NCBI GenBank assembly: GCA_003446605.1
Contig: DMDF01000083.1
Span: forward strand, 1 to 41,592
Reading direction: 5' to 3'
Length of the DNA stretch: 41,592 nucleotides
Origin: Anaerolineaceae bacterium
GTDB taxonomy: Bacteria > Chloroflexota > Anaerolineae > Anaerolineales > Anaerolineaceae
Every line of letters begins with the position of its first letter. The stretch's first letter is position 1. The notes under the pieces are model-generated. The model was not told the DNA's origin and searched no databases. It worked only from the letters and a program-made list of their open reading frames with translations. A program made the translations under genes and the position numbers. Positions 26,465 to 34,675 of this stretch are shown here, in pieces.

Positions 26465-27397
26465 ATGTCTCGTAAGATATTTGGTTTGTTAAGTATCATG
26501 CTCGTAAGTGCTCTTCTTTTAGGCGCTTGCAGCACCCCCGCTGCTGAAGAACCTACCCCAGCAGCCGAAGAAGAAGCGGCTCCCACTATGGAAGAAGCCG
26601 CACCAGTCGAAGAAGAAGCCCCCGTAGAAGAAGCTCTCTCTGGTCAACTACAGCTGGCTGGTTCGACCACCGTTCAACCACTCGCAGAAGTCTTGGCTGA
26701 ATCCTTCATGGATGCCAATCCTGACGTCGTGGTCGAGATCCAGGGTGGTGGTTCAAGTGTTGGCGTTACCTCAGCTGGAGAAGGCACCGTTGATATTGGA
26801 AATGCTTCCCGTGGTATAAAAGACAGTGAATTCGAAACCTTTCCTAACCTGACGGTTTATACGATCGCTTTTGATGGTATCGCCATCGTAACCAATCCTG
26901 AACTGGATATCCCCACCCTCAGTCTTGAACAGGTTCGTGGGATCTTCTCTGGCGAGATCACCAATTTTTCTGAAGTTGGTGGACCGGATGCAGAGATCGT
27001 GATCGTTTCTCGTGAAGAAGGTTCAGGTACACGTGCTGCTTTTGAAGAACTCGTCATGGCATACAAAGACGAAAATGGAGAAACTGTTGAAGTTCCCATC
27101 AGCGAAAATGCTCTTCTGCAGCAATCCAATGGTCAGGTATCAACCATAGTATCAACCACACCCAACACCGTTGGTTATCTCTCCTTCGGTTACCTCAGTG
27201 ACGCAGTCAAAGGTGTGGCAATTGATGGTGTAGAACCCGCCGTTGAAAATGTAAAGAACGGTACCTACAGTATCTTCCGCCCCTTGAACATGCTCACCAA
27301 TGGTGAAGCACAGGGTCTGGCAAAAGCTTTCATTGATTACATCCTCTCGGATGCCGGTCAGGAAATTGTTGCTGAAGACTACATCACCGTAAAATAA
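26465..27397 (+). CDS. pstS: Phosphate-binding lipoprotein PstS
   Basis: A 310-residue substrate-binding lipoprotein of the high-affinity phosphate ABC transporter. Lipobox LLGAC gives acylated Cys22, followed by a low-complexity Ala/Glu/Pro tether (about residues 25-60), as in monoderm or surface-tethered binding proteins. The mature domain starts LAGSTTVQPLAE and contains GGGSSVG, DIGNASR and SREEGSGTRAAF, the phosphate-contact blocks. It is first in the operon behind a Pho box and is followed by a terminator-like hairpin, so it is probably made in excess over the membrane subunits. Confidence 0.95.
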   Translation: MSRKIFGLLSIMLVSALLLGACSTPAAEEPTPAAEEEAAPTMEEAAPVEEEAPVEEALSGQLQLAGSTTVQPLAEVLAESFMDANPDVVVEIQGGGSSVGVTSAGEGTVDIGNASRGIKDSEFETFPNLTVYTIAFDGIAIVTNPELDIPTLSLEQVRGIFSGEITNFSEVGGPDAEIVIVSREEGSGTRAAFEELVMAYKDENGETVEVPISENALLQQSNGQVSTIVSTTPNTVGYLSFGYLSDAVKGVAIDGVEPAVENVKNGTYSIFRPLNMLTNGEAQGLAKAFIDYILSDAGQEIVAEDYITVK

Positions 27398-27413
27398 CTA
27401 CAATGAGCAACCA

Positions 27414-27457
27414 GAAAATGGGGTGCAAACAACTGCGCCCCATTTTCATTCTTTTTT
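27414..27457 (+). terminator. Intercistronic terminator/attenuator between pstS and pstC
   Basis: A 14-bp stem (27414-27427 with 27434-27447, one G-U pair, loop AACAAC) is followed by TTCTTTTTT. Partial termination here would give more PstS than PstCAB, a known pattern in binding-protein transporter operons. Confidence 0.8.
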
Positions 27458-27461
27458 AAAG

Positions 27462-28832
27462 ATGATGAATATGTTCAATAAACTTCCAAACAATCAAAAG
27501 AAGAAACCAGCAATTATCCTTTTCTTTTTTTATCTCTCTGTTGTATGTGCAATTACTGCAATTATCGCGAGCATCCTCAATTACCTGGGAATCATCACCT
27601 TGCCCATCAGCGGTGTATTATCTCTTATAACGGGTGGAGTACTGGCTGTAGCATTTGGTCTACTTGCAAAAGGATTCTGGCAAGGTCAGAATTGGGCACG
27701 AACCAGTCTTGTATCACTCCTGCTCATCGGGCTCATCATTATTCTGATAAATTACCTGTTCAAATTTTCAAGCGCCGTATTTGCGGGCAAACAGGTTCTT
27801 ACGTTCAAAGAAATCTTGATTTATATCGGTCAATTTCTGCTCGATACCCTCAAAGCCGGTGCTATTCCCGGCATCCTTTTCTATTACCTTTATAAGGCAG
27901 ATGAGAGTTTCTCTGAAACGCCTACCCAACGGCATATGTTCGATGATCTGATAAAGAAATTTTTACTGGGAACAGCGCTCAGCTCTATTTTCATTGTGGT
28001 TGTGATTTTTTTATTCACTTTTATGGAATCTGAACAGGCTATCTCGGAGATCGGGCTTAAAGAAATGCTAACCGGTACTATTTGGAGACCTGGTTCAATC
28101 ATCGGGACAGATGAGGCGCAATTTGGTCTTGTTCCTATGATCATCGGTTCCGTTTACAGCACCATTGGGGCTGTCATTCTGGGTATTCCCACCTCCATCG
28201 GAACAGCAATCTTGCTGGCAGAGATCGTACCTAACTTTGTAAGGGAAATTTTCCGTACTGCCATTGAACTTTTGTCAGGCATTCCCTCCGTTGTATATGG
28301 CTTGTTTGGGATGGTAGTGATAGCCCCACTTATCCGCCAGATACCGGTTGAAGGGAACACAACCGGGTTTGGGATATTGAATGCCTCCATCATCCTGGCA
28401 ATCATGATCCTTCCCACCGTCACCAATATCTCCGAAGATGCCATTCGCGCTGTTCCTTCCAGTTATCGAGAAGCTTCATACGCACTGGGAGCCACACACT
28501 GGCAAACCATTAAAGATGTGGTACTTCCTGCAGCTAATTCCGGTATTATCGCTGCCATTATTCTAGGCATCGGCAGAGCATTGGGTGAGACCATGGCGCT
28601 CATCATGGTGATCGGAAACTCCATTGCTATTCCCACTCCTGTCAATGACAATCCACTCTCCATTATCTTTTCCACAGCACGTACACTCACCGGGAATATC
28701 GCGGTTGAAATCAATTATGCAGCCGGCGCTCACCGCTCCGCATTATTCTTCACAGGGGTTTTATTATTTGTTTTGCTACTCATCATCAATCGCCTGGCAA
28801 ATCGAATTATGAAAGGCAATCCAAAAGCATGA
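27462..28832 (+). CDS. pstC: Phosphate ABC transporter permease PstC with extra N-terminal membrane domain
   Basis: A 456-residue permease, clearly longer than the roughly 300-320 residues usual for PstC. The core starts near residue 160 and has the PstC features RPGSIIGTDEAQFGLVPMI, AIELLSGIPSVVYGLFGM, the EAA loop REASYALGATHWQTI and GRALGETMALIMVIGN. Residues 1 to about 158 add about four hydrophobic helices not part of the standard permease. The start is set at the ATG at 27462 (27465 and 27471 are alternatives). A GTG at 27423 is rejected because it lies in the terminator stem. The Shine-Dalgarno is weak. It overlaps pstA by 4 nt. Confidence 0.9.
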   Translation: MMNMFNKLPNNQKKKPAIILFFFYLSVVCAITAIIASILNYLGIITLPISGVLSLITGGVLAVAFGLLAKGFWQGQNWARTSLVSLLLIGLIIILINYLFKFSSAVFAGKQVLTFKEILIYIGQFLLDTLKAGAIPGILFYYLYKADESFSETPTQRHMFDDLIKKFLLGTALSSIFIVVVIFLFTFMESEQAISEIGLKEMLTGTIWRPGSIIGTDEAQFGLVPMIIGSVYSTIGAVILGIPTSIGTAILLAEIVPNFVREIFRTAIELLSGIPSVVYGLFGMVVIAPLIRQIPVEGNTTGFGILNASIILAIMILPTVTNISEDAIRAVPSSYREASYALGATHWQTIKDVVLPAANSGIIAAIILGIGRALGETMALIMVIGNSIAIPTPVNDNPLSIIFSTARTLTGNIAVEINYAAGAHRSALFFTGVLLFVLLLIINRLANRIMKGNPKA

Positions 28833-29764
28833 ATACTTCTCTCACGAACGAAAAAAGATTCGCTTTGCGAAAAAAACAACCAACCCCGAAGCAGAATTTG
28901 AAGCGTCGCAAACTCTCCCAGAAAATCGCTTTTGGATTCTTCTGGCTGATGGGATTAATTGCCATCGCGGTTCTATTTTGGATTGTCGGTTACGTTCTTG
29001 CTAAGGGAGCTTCCAGCATCAACCTTGAATTCCTGACAACACGTCCGGCTGGTGGATTTGATGGAGAAGGCGGCATTTCAACTACCATCGTAACCACCAT
29101 CTATTTAGTACTCTTCACCATCGTTATCGCTGCCCCACTGGGTGTGGGAGCAGGTATTTATTTTGTTGAATATGCTAATGAAGCACAGAATCACAATAAA
29201 TTTGTACGCTGGCTGATCAAAACAGCCCGAACAGGGGTGGAGATTCTGGCAGGTGTTCCTTCCATTATTTTCGGCTTGTTCGGATTCGCAGTATTTGTCT
29301 CTTACATGAAATTGGGTTTTTCTCTGTTATCCGCTGGTTTGAGTGGCGCCTGCATGGTTTTACCCGTCATCATTCGCACTACAGAAGAAGCTTTACTGGC
29401 AGTTCCCGATTCCTACCGGCAGGCTTCCTTGGGATTGGGCGCAACCAAATGGCAAACCGTTACCGGAGTAATCCTACCAACCGCTCTACCGGGAATTGTT
29501 ACCGGGATTGTGCTGAGCGTTGGTAGAATCATCTCAGAAACAGCTGTTTTTTGGGTTACACTTGGTGGAAGCTACCGGCTGCCACAGAATTTGATGTCAT
29601 CTGGAAGAACTCTTGCTTTGCATGTATACATGCTGGCAACAGAGACCAGAGCATTTGACAAGGCACTGGGTACTTCAGCTATACTAATCATCATTATCAT
29701 TCTATTGAACCTTGCTATCAATATTACTTCAAGGCGTTTTCAAAAAAGGTTGAGTGGAAAGTAG
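28829..29764 (+). CDS. pstA: Phosphate ABC transporter permease PstA
   Basis: A 311-residue inner-membrane permease that pairs with PstC to form the phosphate channel. A basic N-terminus of about 30 residues precedes six hydrophobic helices. Family blocks are AAPLGVGAGIYFVEYA, VEILAGVPSIIFGLFGF, the EAA loop RQASLGLGATKWQTV and GRIISETAVFWVTLGG. Length is normal. It overlaps pstC by 4 nt and precedes pstB by 6 nt. Confidence 0.95.
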   Translation: MNTSLTNEKRFALRKKQPTPKQNLKRRKLSQKIAFGFFWLMGLIAIAVLFWIVGYVLAKGASSINLEFLTTRPAGGFDGEGGISTTIVTTIYLVLFTIVIAAPLGVGAGIYFVEYANEAQNHNKFVRWLIKTARTGVEILAGVPSIIFGLFGFAVFVSYMKLGFSLLSAGLSGACMVLPVIIRTTEEALLAVPDSYRQASLGLGATKWQTVTGVILPTALPGIVTGIVLSVGRIISETAVFWVTLGGSYRLPQNLMSSGRTLALHVYMLATETRAFDKALGTSAILIIIIILLNLAINITSRRFQKRLSGK

Positions 29765-29770
29765 GACGTT

Positions 29771-30568
29771 ATGGTTATCACATCATTAGAAGAAAAAAAA
29801 CCGAACAAATCTAAAATCATCGCACGCAATTTTGATCTTTTCTATGGGGATTTTCAAGCCCTCAAGGATATCAACGTAACTATGCCGCAGAACTCGATCA
29901 CAGCCATCATCGGACCTTCCGGCTGCGGGAAAAGCACGTTTTTACGTTCCATTAACCGCATGAATGAGCTGATCCCCAGTGTTAAGACCAGTGGAGAGAT
30001 CCTGATGGATGGAGAGGATATCTACACACAGGATGTGGTCGAATTACGAAAGACCGTGGGGATGGTTTTTCAACGACCCAATCCATTTCCGAAATCCATC
30101 TTCGATAATGTCGCTTACGGTCCTCGCGCGCATGGATTGAAAAATAAGAATATATTGGAAGAGCTCGTAGAAAAGAGCCTCACAGATGCCGCCCTGTGGG
30201 ACGAGGTAAAGGATGATCTGCATAAATCAGGTCTGGCTCTTTCCGGAGGGCAGCAGCAGCGTTTGTGCATTGCCAGAGCGCTGGCAGTGGAGCCACAGGT
30301 GATCTTGATGGATGAGCCTGCCTCGGCACTCGACCCGATTGCAACATTGAAAATCGAGGAATTAATTCAAAATCTCAAAAAAGAATATACAATAGTGATT
30401 GTAACGCACAACATGCAGCAAGCAGCCCGTGCATCCGATTATACAATGGTATTTAATATGTACCCCGATCGGTCAGGTTACATCGTCGAATATGGAGAAA
30501 CGAGCCAGATCTTCACCAACCCGCGTGAAAAGACCACCGAAGATTACATATCTGGACGTTTTGGATAG
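29771..30568 (+). CDS. pstB: Phosphate ABC transporter ATP-binding protein PstB
   Basis: A 265-residue ATPase that powers phosphate import. Walker A GPSGCGKST, the PstB-typical INRMNELIPSVKTSGEI and VGMVFQRPNPFPKSIFDN, signature LSGGQQQR, Walker B VILMDEPASALDP and the switch His in VTHNMQQAAR are all intact. No extra domains. The gene sits between pstA and phoU as in most bacteria. Confidence 0.96.
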   Translation: MVITSLEEKKPNKSKIIARNFDLFYGDFQALKDINVTMPQNSITAIIGPSGCGKSTFLRSINRMNELIPSVKTSGEILMDGEDIYTQDVVELRKTVGMVFQRPNPFPKSIFDNVAYGPRAHGLKNKNILEELVEKSLTDAALWDEVKDDLHKSGLALSGGQQQRLCIARALAVEPQVILMDEPASALDPIATLKIEELIQNLKKEYTIVIVTHNMQQAARASDYTMVFNMYPDRSGYIVEYGETSQIFTNPREKTTEDYISGRFG

Positions 30569-30583
30569 ACCACACAGAGGTGA

Positions 30584-31273
30584 ATGATGCCGCGTGAAAC
30601 ACTGGATACCAAATTATCACAAATAAAGGATGAGATCTATCTGCTCGGGAGTATGGTTGAGCAATCCGTTTTGGATTCTGTGGATACCTTGAGAACAAGG
30701 GACATGAAAGAAGCCAAGCGTGTTTATGATGAGGATAATATCATCAACGAAAAACGCTATGCCCTTGAGAATGCTATTATCATTCTGCTGGCTACCCAAC
30801 AACCTTTTGCACGTGATCTGCGCTTATTATCTGCTATGCTATTGGTAGTCAATGAATTGGAACGGATGGCAGATTATGCCAAAGGCATCGCCAAGATCAA
30901 TTTCAAGATCGGCGATTCCAATATTGCCATTCCTGTCAGAGACTTCCAAAAAATGGCGGAACAGGGTGTCAGCATGCTGCACCGGGGTTTGAGTGCTTTC
31001 ATCGAACAAAATCCTAACCAGGCAGCTGCTATTCCACAAGAAGATACCATCGTGGATGATCTTTATAACAAAATCTATCGAGCCACCATTGAACAGGCTA
31101 TCGCCAACCCTGAAATTATTGACCAGGCAAACAATATCTTATGGATCGCGCATAACCTCGAGCGATTTGCCGACCGTGTAACCAACATCTGCGAACGTAC
31201 CATCTTCATCACAACAGGAGAGTTGATGGAGATGGGATCCAGTGATGATGAAAATGGGATCGAGTTTGAATGA
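30584..31273 (+). CDS. phoU: Phosphate signalling protein PhoU
   Basis: A 229-residue all-helical protein with two PhoU repeats (about residues 10-100 and 120-210), e.g. VDTLRTRDMKEAKRVYDED and ELERMADYAKGIAKI, then HNLERFADRVTNICERTIF. It modulates PhoR and the Pst transporter according to phosphate status. The start may be 30584 or the adjacent in-frame ATG at 30587; AGAGG at 30576-30580 is better spaced for the second. A 160-nt gap with an 18-bp palindrome follows. Confidence 0.93.
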   Translation: MMPRETLDTKLSQIKDEIYLLGSMVEQSVLDSVDTLRTRDMKEAKRVYDEDNIINEKRYALENAIIILLATQQPFARDLRLLSAMLLVVNELERMADYAKGIAKINFKIGDSNIAIPVRDFQKMAEQGVSMLHRGLSAFIEQNPNQAAAIPQEDTIVDDLYNKIYRATIEQAIANPEIIDQANNILWIAHNLERFADRVTNICERTIFITTGELMEMGSSDDENGIEFE

Positions 31274-31333
31274 ACCCAATCTAATCAGCGTAATTTTCTC
31301 TATCGCATATTTCATTATTCCTGTATCATAGTG

Positions 31334-31351
31334 ATCAATTCATGAATTGAT
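31334..31351. promoter_or_regulatory. 18-bp perfect palindrome, candidate operator of the downstream cassette
   Basis: ATCAATTCATGAATTGAT is a perfect inverted repeat with no loop, so it suits a dimeric DNA-binding protein better than an RNA hairpin. A -10-like TATCAT (31324-31329) lies 4 nt before it and another -10-like TACAAT at 31397-31402 lies after it; neither has a good -35. The binding protein is unknown. Confidence 0.5.
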
Positions 31352-31433
31352 TATTTGTGTATTAAGCCTGTTATGGAATTTCCTGGAATTCGAATATACA
31401 ATAAACTATATAACCGAAAGAAATGGAAACCTC

Positions 31434-32165
31434 ATGTTAAAACCAAATCCCACTAAAGGAAAATTGATCATCGTCGAGGGAATTGATGGAAGCGGAAAAT
31501 CCACCCAGATTGACCTGATCTATAAATGGTTGGTTGGCAAAGGGAAATCGGTCTATTTTAGCGAATGGAATTCATCCCCTCTGGTAAAAAGCACCACAAG
31601 ATTGGGAAAAAAGCAGCGTTTGTTCACACCCACCACCTTCAGCTTAATCCAGGCAACCGATTTTGCAAACCGCTGGGAAAACAATTTACTACCTATGTTG
31701 AAAGCCGGTGTGATCGTGATCGCGGATCGTTATGCTTTCACAGGTTTTGCCCGTGATGTTGCTCGTGGAGTAGATCCACACTGGGTTCGCAATCTCTATT
31801 CCTTTGCTTACCAACCCGACCTTGCCCTGTATTTCCAGGTGGATATTGACACCGCAGTGGATAGAATTCTAGCATCCAGAGCGAAGATCAAATATTACGA
31901 AGCCGGCATGGATCTAGGGCTATCCGACAAAAAGATCCCCAGTTTTCGCTTGTTTCAAAGTAAGGTTCTAGAAGAATATGAAAAAATGGCAGACGAGTTC
32001 AATTTCAAGATAATCGACGCCAATCAGCCCGTGGAAAAACAGCAAAAAGAAATTCGCGGCTTGGTAAACTCTATGTTAAGAGGTTGGGAAGGACTTCCCA
32101 GCCCAACATTATCTGCCAGGCGTTACACAAAAAAACTGCGGGATGCCACAGCAGAAAAGGAGTGA
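31434..32165 (+). CDS. Thymidylate-kinase-like P-loop protein, first of a tandem pair
   Basis: A 243-residue protein of the thymidylate kinase fold. Walker A is EGIDGSGKST (Lys22). The DRY block (IADRYAFTGFARDVARG) occupies the dTMP-kinase DR position but lacks the usual SSxAYQG that follows in real dTMP kinases. Further conserved stretches are DPHWVRNLYSFA, PDLALYF and YYEAGMDLGLS. PPK2 polyphosphate kinases are structurally related to thymidylate kinases, so with CHAD and Ppx-like HD genes next door a phosphate or polyphosphate substrate is plausible, but this is inference. The start at 31434 is chosen because the upstream extension in this frame begins with a TTG and has no family similarity. 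Confidence 0.7.
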   Translation: MLKPNPTKGKLIIVEGIDGSGKSTQIDLIYKWLVGKGKSVYFSEWNSSPLVKSTTRLGKKQRLFTPTTFSLIQATDFANRWENNLLPMLKAGVIVIADRYAFTGFARDVARGVDPHWVRNLYSFAYQPDLALYFQVDIDTAVDRILASRAKIKYYEAGMDLGLSDKKIPSFRLFQSKVLEEYEKMADEFNFKIIDANQPVEKQQKEIRGLVNSMLRGWEGLPSPTLSARRYTKKLRDATAEKE

Positions 32166-32168
32166 ACC

Positions 32169-32882
32169 ATGGCTAAAATGAAGTTTTACGGCAGCGGTTT
32201 TCCTTACCTCGAAAAAGAACACCTCAAAGGTAAACTCATTGTGCTGGAGGGCACAGATGGCGTGGGAAGATCTACACAGGTCGCCATGTTGAAAAGATGG
32301 TTGGAGAAAAACAGCTTTGCTGTCTCGGATACCGGATTACGACGCTCTCCCCTCACCCAACCCGGATTGGATAAGGCAAAGGAAGGCAATACCCTTTCTC
32401 CGACGACGCTCAGCCTATTCTATGCCACTGATTTCGCTGATCGTCTGGAAAACCAGATCATCCCTGCTATGGGCGCTGGTTTTCACGTTCTTTCCGATCG
32501 CTATTTTTATTCCATCATGGCTCGCGACGTCGTACGTGGTTTGGATCCAAAATGGACGCGAGAGGTATATGGTTTTGCTTTGATACCAGATATGGTCATT
32601 TACCTCAAAGCAGACATCCCCACGCTGGTAACTCGTATCGTCCATGGGAGAGGTTTCAATTTCTGGGAATCTGGCATGGATATCATCAAAGAACAGAACC
32701 TGTATGACAGCTTCATTCAGTACCAAACCTGTATGATCGAACAGTTTGATACCATGGCACAGGAATATCATTTTAAGGTTGTGGATGCTAACCGATCTGT
32801 AAAAGAGGTATTTGCGGATATCAAAGTGCTGGTAGAGAAATTAATTTCTCCCTCACGAGAATCACGCGAAAAGAATCCATAG
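32169..32882 (+). CDS. Thymidylate-kinase-like paralogue with altered Walker A (Lys to Arg)
   Basis: A 237-residue paralogue of the preceding protein, similar along its whole length (KGKLIVLEG, SPTTLSLFYATDFADR, SDRYFYSIMARDVVRGLDP, WESGMDI, VVDANRSV). Its P-loop reads GTDGVGRST, so the invariant Walker A Lys is Arg34 (codon AGA at 32268-32270). This usually impairs ATP hydrolysis, so it may be a pseudokinase partner of the first protein. AAGGAG at 32157-32162 lies 6 nt before the ATG, which starts 3 nt after the upstream stop. Confidence 0.7.
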   Translation: MAKMKFYGSGFPYLEKEHLKGKLIVLEGTDGVGRSTQVAMLKRWLEKNSFAVSDTGLRRSPLTQPGLDKAKEGNTLSPTTLSLFYATDFADRLENQIIPAMGAGFHVLSDRYFYSIMARDVVRGLDPKWTREVYGFALIPDMVIYLKADIPTLVTRIVHGRGFNFWESGMDIIKEQNLYDSFIQYQTCMIEQFDTMAQEYHFKVVDANRSVKEVFADIKVLVEKLISPSRESREKNP

Positions 32883-32893
32883 GGGAAATAAGT

Positions 32894-33895
32894 ATGAAGG
32901 ATCAAAAGGATATTGCCATCCAACGCTTTGCGGCTGCATATATCCTGCCCGTCACACAGGACCTTCTGCGTTCCTTAGAAGGTATCCAATCTCGCAACGA
33001 CACGGAGGATATCCACGATCTGCGTGTGGCTTCGCGCAGAATCCGCACAGCTCTACTAATTTTCGGTGACCAGTTTTCCACAAAGAAGGTTAAAAATTGG
33101 CTGGATGCAGTACGGATCATCACCCGTAACTATGGGACAACGCGCGATATGGATGTGCAGATCAGCTTTCTGGAAAACCTGATGAAAGATATCGGTGATC
33201 GGCGAATCCGCACGGGGTTGTATCGGATTCACCTGCGTTTGCTTCAGAAACGTAATAAGAAAAACCGGATGGTAGATAAGCACACCGATGCTCTACTCAA
33301 TGACAAGAATATCCTTAACATGCGCACCACCACACAGGAGATTTGTTCCTCATCCGCTGATGAACAACCACCACAAAAATTATATGACTTGGCATTCAAT
33401 ACCCTGCAGTCAGCGCTTGATCAATTCCTTTCTTACGAAGTGTTCATCCACCATGCCGAAAAAATCCACGAACTGCATTTAATGCGTATTGCCGCTAAAA
33501 AACTACGCTACACTATGGAGGTGTTTACCCCGCTATATTCCGATGAGATGGAACCTTTTCTCACAATCATGAAAGAAATCCAGCAACAACTGGGAGAGAT
33601 TCGCGATTGCGATGTGTGGTTGGAGTTCATCCCAACATTTGTAAAAAAAGAAACAAAACGCACACAGGAATATTACGGGCGCAAAGATGCAATAAAGCGC
33701 TTGCTACCCGGCATCGAATACCTGGAGCAAAATCGCAGGGAAGAACGCAATCGTTTATATCAAGAATTCATAAAGAGCTGGCAATCCTGGCGAACACAGG
33801 GAGTCTGGCTGCAGTTTAGAGAGCTTATTCTCCAAGCAACCCTTTCACAAGCACCTGAAAACGATAATTCCATGCAGCCACCTGCAGACCGGTAA
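32894..33895 (+). CDS. CHAD-domain protein
   Basis: A 333-residue helical protein made almost entirely of a CHAD domain, a fold with a basic surface that binds polyphosphate. The two symmetric halves show the signatures DIHDLRVASRRIRTA (residues 39-53, His41, Arg44, Arg48, Arg49) and ELHLMRIAAKKLRYTMEVF (about 195-212), with RDMDVQISFL and GEIRDCDVWLEF. No CYTH domain is fused. AGGGGA lies before the ATG, 11 nt after the preceding gene. Polyphosphate binding is family knowledge; its link to the neighbouring kinases and phosphatases is inferred. Confidence 0.88.
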   Translation: MKDQKDIAIQRFAAAYILPVTQDLLRSLEGIQSRNDTEDIHDLRVASRRIRTALLIFGDQFSTKKVKNWLDAVRIITRNYGTTRDMDVQISFLENLMKDIGDRRIRTGLYRIHLRLLQKRNKKNRMVDKHTDALLNDKNILNMRTTTQEICSSSADEQPPQKLYDLAFNTLQSALDQFLSYEVFIHHAEKIHELHLMRIAAKKLRYTMEVFTPLYSDEMEPFLTIMKEIQQQLGEIRDCDVWLEFIPTFVKKETKRTQEYYGRKDAIKRLLPGIEYLEQNRREERNRLYQEFIKSWQSWRTQGVWLQFRELILQATLSQAPENDNSMQPPADR

Positions 33896-33904
33896 ATTTT
33901 CATC

Positions 33905-34669
33905 ATGGAACCTTTTGAAAATCTGATCGCACCTTTTCATTGTATCGCTTTGGTCAGTGATATCCATGGGAATCTGCCAGCGCTGCAGAACGTGCATCAG
34001 CATGCCCTTCAGCAAGGCGCACAACTCTTCTTCAATGCAGGGGATACCGTAGGTTACGGACCATTCCCCAATGAGTGCATTGATTTCATTCGAGACAATA
34101 AATTTTTCAGCGTTATTGGAGATTACGACCAAAAAGTACTGGCATTTCCACAGCATTCACAGGAATACCTCATTAAAAAGCATCCTCTTAAATATCTTGC
34201 CTTCCAATGGGCATACGAACATCTCACACAAACCAACATTGATTACCTATCCCATTTGCCGGTCACTCATCAGATGACTGTGGGTCAGAAATCAATTTTC
34301 CTCACGCATGGTTCACCAACTGATATCAAAGCTCACCTTGGGGCTGAAACTTCGCCCCAAGAATGGCAGCAGTATCAGCAAGAAACCCCCAGTGATCTAA
34401 TCATCACTGGAAACACCCATGTCTTCCACCAGCAAATTGCAGCCAATACTTTGTTTGTAAATCCCGGCAGTGTGGGCAGACAAGATGATGGCGATCCTCG
34501 CGCATCCTACGCTTTGCTCACATTGGATGACCCTATCACAGTCTCTCATTTTCGTATCGAATACAACATGACCAATGTGTCGCAAGCACTGGAGTTGTAT
34601 AATCTGCCACAGGAATTCATGAGTATGTTTCAGAACGGACTCAGTCTTGATGGGGTATTAAAAAAATGA
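33905..34669 (+). CDS. Calcineurin-like metallophosphoesterase (YfcE/MJ0936-like)
   Basis: A 254-residue two-metal phosphoesterase. Motifs in order are SDIHGNLPAL, NAGDTVGYGP, GDYDQ, LTHGSP and GNTHVF, followed by NPGSVGRQDDGDPRAS, the end block of the YfcE/MJ0936 group. The usual GNxD/GNHD motif is GDYD (Asp73 in place of Asn), a change at a metal- and phosphate-contact position. The substrate is unknown; family members hydrolyse phosphodiesters or nucleotides. It lies 9 nt after the CHAD gene and 6 nt before the HD gene, with no strong Shine-Dalgarno, so it is co-translated with them. Confidence 0.85.
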   Translation: MEPFENLIAPFHCIALVSDIHGNLPALQNVHQHALQQGAQLFFNAGDTVGYGPFPNECIDFIRDNKFFSVIGDYDQKVLAFPQHSQEYLIKKHPLKYLAFQWAYEHLTQTNIDYLSHLPVTHQMTVGQKSIFLTHGSPTDIKAHLGAETSPQEWQQYQQETPSDLIITGNTHVFHQQIAANTLFVNPGSVGRQDDGDPRASYALLTLDDPITVSHFRIEYNMTNVSQALELYNLPQEFMSMFQNGLSLDGVLKK

Positions 34670-34675
34670 GCAGAA

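Noticed and set aside
27423..27461. GTG start that would lengthen PstC by 13 residues
   Set aside because: It lies inside the left arm of the pstS-pstC terminator stem and has no ribosome-binding site; ATG codons at 27462, 27465 and 27471 are better.
31434..32882. The tandem kinases as the cell's ordinary dTMP kinase
   Set aside because: Both lack the usual dTMP-kinase block after DRY, are duplicated, and one has an altered Walker A; their context is phosphate/polyphosphate genes, not DNA replication.
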